64,000 bases of DNA from positions 17,856,001-17,920,000 of the forward strand of contig CM082578.2 of NCBI GenBank assembly GCA_040954595.2, written 5' to 3'. Each line of letters begins with the position of its first letter. Positions within the stretch are counted from its first letter, which is position 1. This document shows, piece by piece, positions 59,581 to 64,000 of this stretch. The notes under the pieces are model-generated. The model worked only from the letters and a program-made list of their open reading frames with translations. It made no database searches and was not told where the DNA came from. This DNA comes from Balanoglossus misakiensis. Its lineage: Eukaryota; Hemichordata. The position numbers and the translations under genes were made by a program.

Positions 59581-60744
59581 ACATTTCACTTTTAAAATTA
59601 CCAGAACATATGTAAATAATACTTTCAAAGCACTTGACAAAATACTGATCAAAATAATTACACATACATAGACTCACTAAATACACAGGCTTGAAGGACT
59701 GAACTACATATACATGGCAGTGAAATTAAATTTCTAGAAACCAGTCACACGTCCAATGTTCTTAATCAACACATTGGTTAATTTGCACAATACAAAATAA
59801 ATATCAAAAAAAAAAAAAAAAAAAAATTATTGCTTTTAGCTTTTAGTTGTAATTCATGGCACGGGAATTTCTGAGAGCATTATACTCATGTTATCAATGC
59901 ATTCATATTTGACATACATTCATCCATCCATCCCTATATTTATACATACTACAGAGCTACCTTGATAACAAAATATAGATGTTTACAAATAGATAATTTA
60001 TCATTTTTTGGAGGAAACAGAGGCAAACTGAGGGGTACTACATTTACTGTCTTTATCAGGGGGTGTATATGACAGGATACTGACAAGATTGAGAGTGGAT
60101 ACACCTCTGTACCTCATATGACATGTATATGAAATATAGCTAAGGTAATCCACCCCTTGTCATTATGTAACCCTAGCTTAAAAGTAACCATGTATGAAAA
60201 AATGTCTCCATGTACAAATGCAGCTTTCCTTTACATACACCTCCTCTCCTGTCCTAAGACAGTCACTCTGGATTGCTATAACGACTATTCTATCCTTGTA
60301 AAGGATGAATACGCAAATTACATTTTGTGGAAATGCCAATAAAAGTTACACAACATTTCTTGGCAACACAAGAATGTTACCAGAGCACCTTCGCAAATCT
60401 CTTGCATCGTCTAAGACAAAAATTATGTTTTCCACATACATTTCATGTACATGTTGTATGTTGATTTCAAATGAAATCTGTTCAAAGCGTATATGATTGA
60501 CATTTCTTCATAATTCACAGCTAAAAACAGCAGTCAAAGTTTGTAAAAATTTTCACATGTATTTTCAGTTCATACAAACACGTTGCATTTTACAGTAAGA
60601 ATATTTACTTTGAGTTGATTGGATTTCATAAAGTTGAAGGTGAAAGATTTGTTGCAATTTGTACATCACATACTCCTCCAGAGAAGTCCAATCCCTTGTA
60701 AAAAATGAGTAATAAAATTGTGCACCTCTGGTCATTCACAAAGT

Positions 60745-62837
60745 CTACGATAGTTTGGACATGGGTTTGGTAGGTGAGGTACTTCCCCCTGTGGCACCAG
60801 AAAATAATGACAACTTTGTTGATTCTGAAAAAAAAAGGGAAACATTAAGAAATGATGATGGCATATCTGTTATAGATAATACTGTATCATTCAGTGGGTG
60901 TAAATCATTAACCATCACAGTACAATGTACAATGAATTAGGGCCACATCTTACAGACCATAGCAATGAAATGTGTACCTGGAATACTGATCATCAATGAT
61001 TGGAACCCTGCCTGAATATTCATCTCCTGCACATACTACAATGTAACACTAACAAATAATTGCAGGCATCTTTGCTGAACTCACTTGTCTCAGCTTGGAA
61101 CGCTTCTGCATCAGGACATCCTATGAGATTCTGCCGTCTAAGATTCAGAATGGAATTGGCAATAATTCTGGCGGTTCTTTTCTGGTAGCCCCCTGATGTC
61201 ACCATCAATATAGGGATCCTCCTCTGCTGAGCAGCTTCAAAGACAATCTGATCTCTCTCTATGATACCCTGCAAAAGCAATGCCACAAAATTTGTCCAGA
61301 GGTAAGACTTTACTGAAATAGAATGTCATAAAACAGTACATTTGGAATAATCAGCAAAATTTGACAAGTGGCTTCAACAATGACCACTGGTAGAAATAAT
61401 CACTGCTGACAATAATTTCAAACATTCCTACTTCACACCTTTTGTTATACCATTCTAAATATATAGAAAGAAAGAAACAAACAAGAGGCTGAGGAATAAC
61501 ACTGACACGGGGGTTATGACTCACCTCTGGTGATATTGACAAGGCACCTAGTGGATCACCATCTAAAATATCTGTTCCAGCATTGTAAACTATTATGTCT
61601 GGAGTAAACTCTTCTAATGATGCCCGCAAGTTACTGCAAAAAAGGAATGATCATCTTTACTTTATATAAGTAGCATGCCGGTAGAAATTCATGTTGTTTC
61701 CTGAGCAAAAACAGGCAATGAAGAAGACTAGGTTTTGAAAATACCAAAGATCAAACTCATACATGTAAGTGAGCCCAAATCAGAAAATGACTCACTCTCT
61801 AACTTTCTGTAGATACACAGCATCCTCTGTATAACTCATCAGTTCTACTTTCCTTTTTATTGCTCCTGAAAAAAACAATGGGATTCTTTCGTCAAAAATT
61901 TGGTCAAAGAACAGAGATACTAAATCAAACTCCATAAAGAACTGTTCCCCTGGTTTTCTCCTCCTCTAATGATCATTACAGACAAACAGCTCACGATGAA
62001 GCAGGTTTCATCTCATACTGAAAGTTCTTCATTTCACTGAAAAATCTGGCATTTCCATGACAACAGGAAATACAGTCAGGATTCAGTAGAAAACCTACTC
62101 TTTGCGAAACCATCATGAGGGTAGATGTGTCGGTTGTAGACGTCCATGATATAAACCCTGTTGTCCTCCATGAAGTCTCTTTCGTGTCCATTGCCTTGAT
62201 GCGCATCAAGATCTACTATCATTGCTTTCTTGACACTTGGAACTCTATCAAACAGAAACTGATGTAAAAAAAAGCAAACAAATAATCAGTTACCATCAAT
62301 TCCACAGCACTGCATTACTCCTGATAGAAACAGCAAATACAAAATAAACCATACAGGAATGGAGTCCAGACATACTTTGATTGCTAGTGTGATGTCAGCA
62401 TAGGCACAGAATCCTCCTCCTCTATCAGCTGAACAGTGATGAAAACCACCACCGATGTTAATGGCCCATCCCCTCTCCACTGCCAGCTTTCCTGCCTGTA
62501 AGATGTCAAACCAACCAAAATCAAAAACAGAGAAGTCACAGTTGCTACACACAACTTTGTAGAAGACAAATGCTCCATTAATACATGATGCACGATTCAT
62601 GAGCACATGTCAACCGAAAATGTTGTTTTTACGGCAAACTTATGAATCAGTTTGTTTACTAATGCTTGTACTTAACGATGTTGGCAAACATCCTGACTGG
62701 AGCGAACATGGGGGACTTACCAGGATGGTTCCCCCTGCTTGAAATCGGAATGGCTTCAGGACTTTCCTCTGAACTATGAAATTTGGCAAGAGTGCAACTG
62801 GTGGCACTTCTGTGATGGTGGCTACATTGATGCTCCA
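60745..62837 (-). CDS. HDAC11: Histone deacetylase 11 (partial, 5' exons not in view)
   Basis: Class IV zinc-dependent deacetylase; the vertebrate enzyme is an efficient lysine fatty-acid deacylase. Exons in order: 62721-62837, 62376-62495, 62099-62258, 61796-61865, 61525-61633, 61085-61268, 60745-60824, giving 279 codons' worth of C-terminal protein. Diagnostic motifs are PPVALLPNFIVQRKVLKP, GWAINIGGGFHHCSADRGGGFCAYADITLAIK (catalytic His pair), IVDLDAHQGNGHERDF (zinc Asp/His), VYIMDVYNRHIYP, IIVYNAGTDILDGDPLG (zinc Asp) and TSGGYQKRTARI (catalytic Tyr). Each join keeps frame. The last exon is a Ser/Thr-rich tail ending TSPTKPMSKLS. The N-terminal region (RWPIVYS...LEKLHPFD, about 85 residues in human) is not found between 62838 and 64000 and is presumed beyond the right edge. 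That is a limit of the window, not evidence of gene decay. Confidence 0.94.
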
Positions 62838-64000
62838 CTGTAATCACAAACAGAACACAAAAGGATTATTACACTAATGTTTAGTATCATGCGAAAGTAA
62901 AATGTTGACCATATCAACCAACAGGCAAATTTTATCACATCCCGAATATTCAACACCTTTTTCTTTTATTTTTAGAAATTGATGATGAATTTATATTTCC
63001 TGTGTGGCATAGGCATAGGCCAGGCAAAACGTACGTGAAAAACAAAAGACGACTCTGCATGTACATTGCATGGGACACAGTTATTGTAACATTTGTAGGA
63101 TTCTCAGGGATAGGGATCTTTCTTTGATATGTACGAGTAGTAACCAGACATTTGCGACTACCCCCACACTACAAAGTGGAGTGAACCAACAGATATAGGA
63201 GTGATGTATGATAATGAGAGCGCACATGTGTGTCAAATCACTACATCTGTGTCCAGGCATGTAACATTTCAAGCAAGCAGAACAGTCGAAAATAATGTAC
63301 ATAAATACACAGTAGATTAGCTGCTATGACAACAAGAAGAGATGGCAAGCATTTTCATTGGCTTCTGGCCTCAGTCTACAGCCAATCACTAAATACCCTA
63401 GACAAAACAAAACACAACAAAACAAAACAACAAATGCATGTATTTCATGTAATACTACTGTTCCCAGCAAGACAACCATACTTAGCCATGCATGCAAGAC
63501 ATACAGTACACTGGAACAATATAACACCATATTACCCAAGCATTTACCTGCAAGGGTTGGGAAGGGAGGGTTGAGTTTATAAAGTTTGTGAAAAAAGGTT
63601 AAACTGTAACCAGTTAGTACAATGTTGTATTACAGCTAAAACATAAATAAAAATAAAAACAAAAGGAGCATTATTAATAATGCCTCTGGCTTTGAGAACA
63701 AATCACGTGGGTGGCTATACCTCGGGCATTTTTTCCACAAAGTTGGATTGCTGCAAAAGAAAATAGAGAGAGTGGGAAATAACTATGGAAGAAGATGTAC
63801 GGTGTGTCAAGCGAAGAAACCAGAGTTTTGTGACAGTGACTGAAGATCAGCCCATATGACATCTTATAAAATCATAAGAGACACAGGGAGAACTTTTGTG
63901 TAAGATTAGAAAATACAAAATTTTCTTGAGCTTTGAATAAAACAAACAACTTTTGGTCAAAAATAAGAAAATCTATCAATTTCAACAGCTGCTTTGGGAA
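62838..64000. other. HDAC11: Presumed HDAC11 intron running to the window edge
   Basis: The exon at 62721-62837 starts at a normal acceptor (GATTACAG|TGG) in the middle of the conserved domain, so sequence to its right is intronic or holds an unrecognised upstream exon. I found no RWPIVYS- or LHPFD-coding segment here. Contains an AAAAC-rich tract near 63406-63430. Confidence 0.6.

Larger units (their letters stand above)
58858..60744. other. RIBC / HDAC11 convergent 3' spacer
   Basis: RIBC 3' UTR on the left and the HDAC11 3' UTR (minus strand) on the right. Contains an A-run of about 20 bases at 59808-59826 and short AT-rich tracts. No coding frame is recognised. Confidence 0.55.

Noticed and set aside
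59808-59826. A-run as a possible retroposon tail
   Set aside because: No adjoining retroelement sequence or target-site duplication was recognised; it may be a simple homopolymer in the HDAC11 3' UTR.
63140-63190. Minus-strand segment reading LVTTRTYQRK, loosely like the HDAC11 LVVHTRRYLNELK region
   Set aside because: The match is short and imperfect, there is no donor in the required phase, and the wider frame shows no HDAC similarity.
63726-63756. Possible tiny HDAC11 exon coding QSNFVEKMPE on the minus strand
   Set aside because: It has plausible splice edges, but the following RWPIVYS/LHPFD exon would have to lie between it and 62837 and I do not find one, so it cannot be placed in a continuous frame.

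Overview
This window is animal nuclear DNA: split genes with GT-AG introns, long AT-rich introns and spacers, microsatellites and dispersed repeats, and no bacterial or viral gene organisation. I read seven protein-coding genes by joining exons across splice sites; the reading frame closes across every junction I accepted. In order they are WNT7 (+), ATXN10 / ataxin-10 (-), HSD17B10 (+), a fibulin-1/2-type gene (-), SMC1 (-), RIBC / RIB43A-like (+) and HDAC11 (-, 5' exons missing).

The source is most likely a marine invertebrate, and I favour a non-vertebrate deuterostome (hemichordate or amphioxus-like). The reasons are single, unduplicated versions of genes that are paralogous pairs in vertebrates, a fibulin gene with both fibulin-1 C-like and D-like ends, and a gene content matching three human paralogous regions at once. 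I cannot fix the phylum without a search.

Layout: 1-8.5 kb is WNT7 upstream DNA with a long (GAT)n tract, a complementary (ATC)n tract and two short perfect-type hairpins. 8.5-13.0 kb is WNT7 (4 exons, 353 aa). 13-17.1 kb holds no recognised gene. 17.15-27.3 kb is ATXN10 (9 exons, 499 aa), whose last intron contains a dispersed repeat with three tandem subunits. 27.5-29.4 kb is HSD17B10 (5 exons, 260 aa), divergent from ATXN10 with only about 160 bp between the start codons. 30.6-42.4 kb is fibulin (20 shared exons, 17 EGF modules, two alternative 3' ends). 42.4-46.1 kb is intergenic. 46.1-56.3 kb is SMC1 (25 exons, 1250 aa). 56.8-58.9 kb is RIBC (4 exons, 379 aa), divergent from SMC1. 60.7-62.8 kb is the 3' two thirds or more of HDAC11, and the rest runs to or beyond the right edge.

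The gene neighbourhood is the most striking feature. From memory of the human map, SMC1B-RIBC2-FBLN1-ATXN10-WNT7B lie together on 22q13, SMC1A-RIBC1-HSD17B10 on Xp11.22, and HDAC11-FBLN2-WNT7A on 3p25. All of these families sit in one 64-kb block here, so the window looks like the pre-duplication state of that paralogy group. The genes do not form one pathway: they cover Wnt signalling, a cytoplasmic armadillo-like protein, mitochondrial metabolism and tRNA processing, extracellular matrix, cohesin, ciliary microtubules and deacylation.
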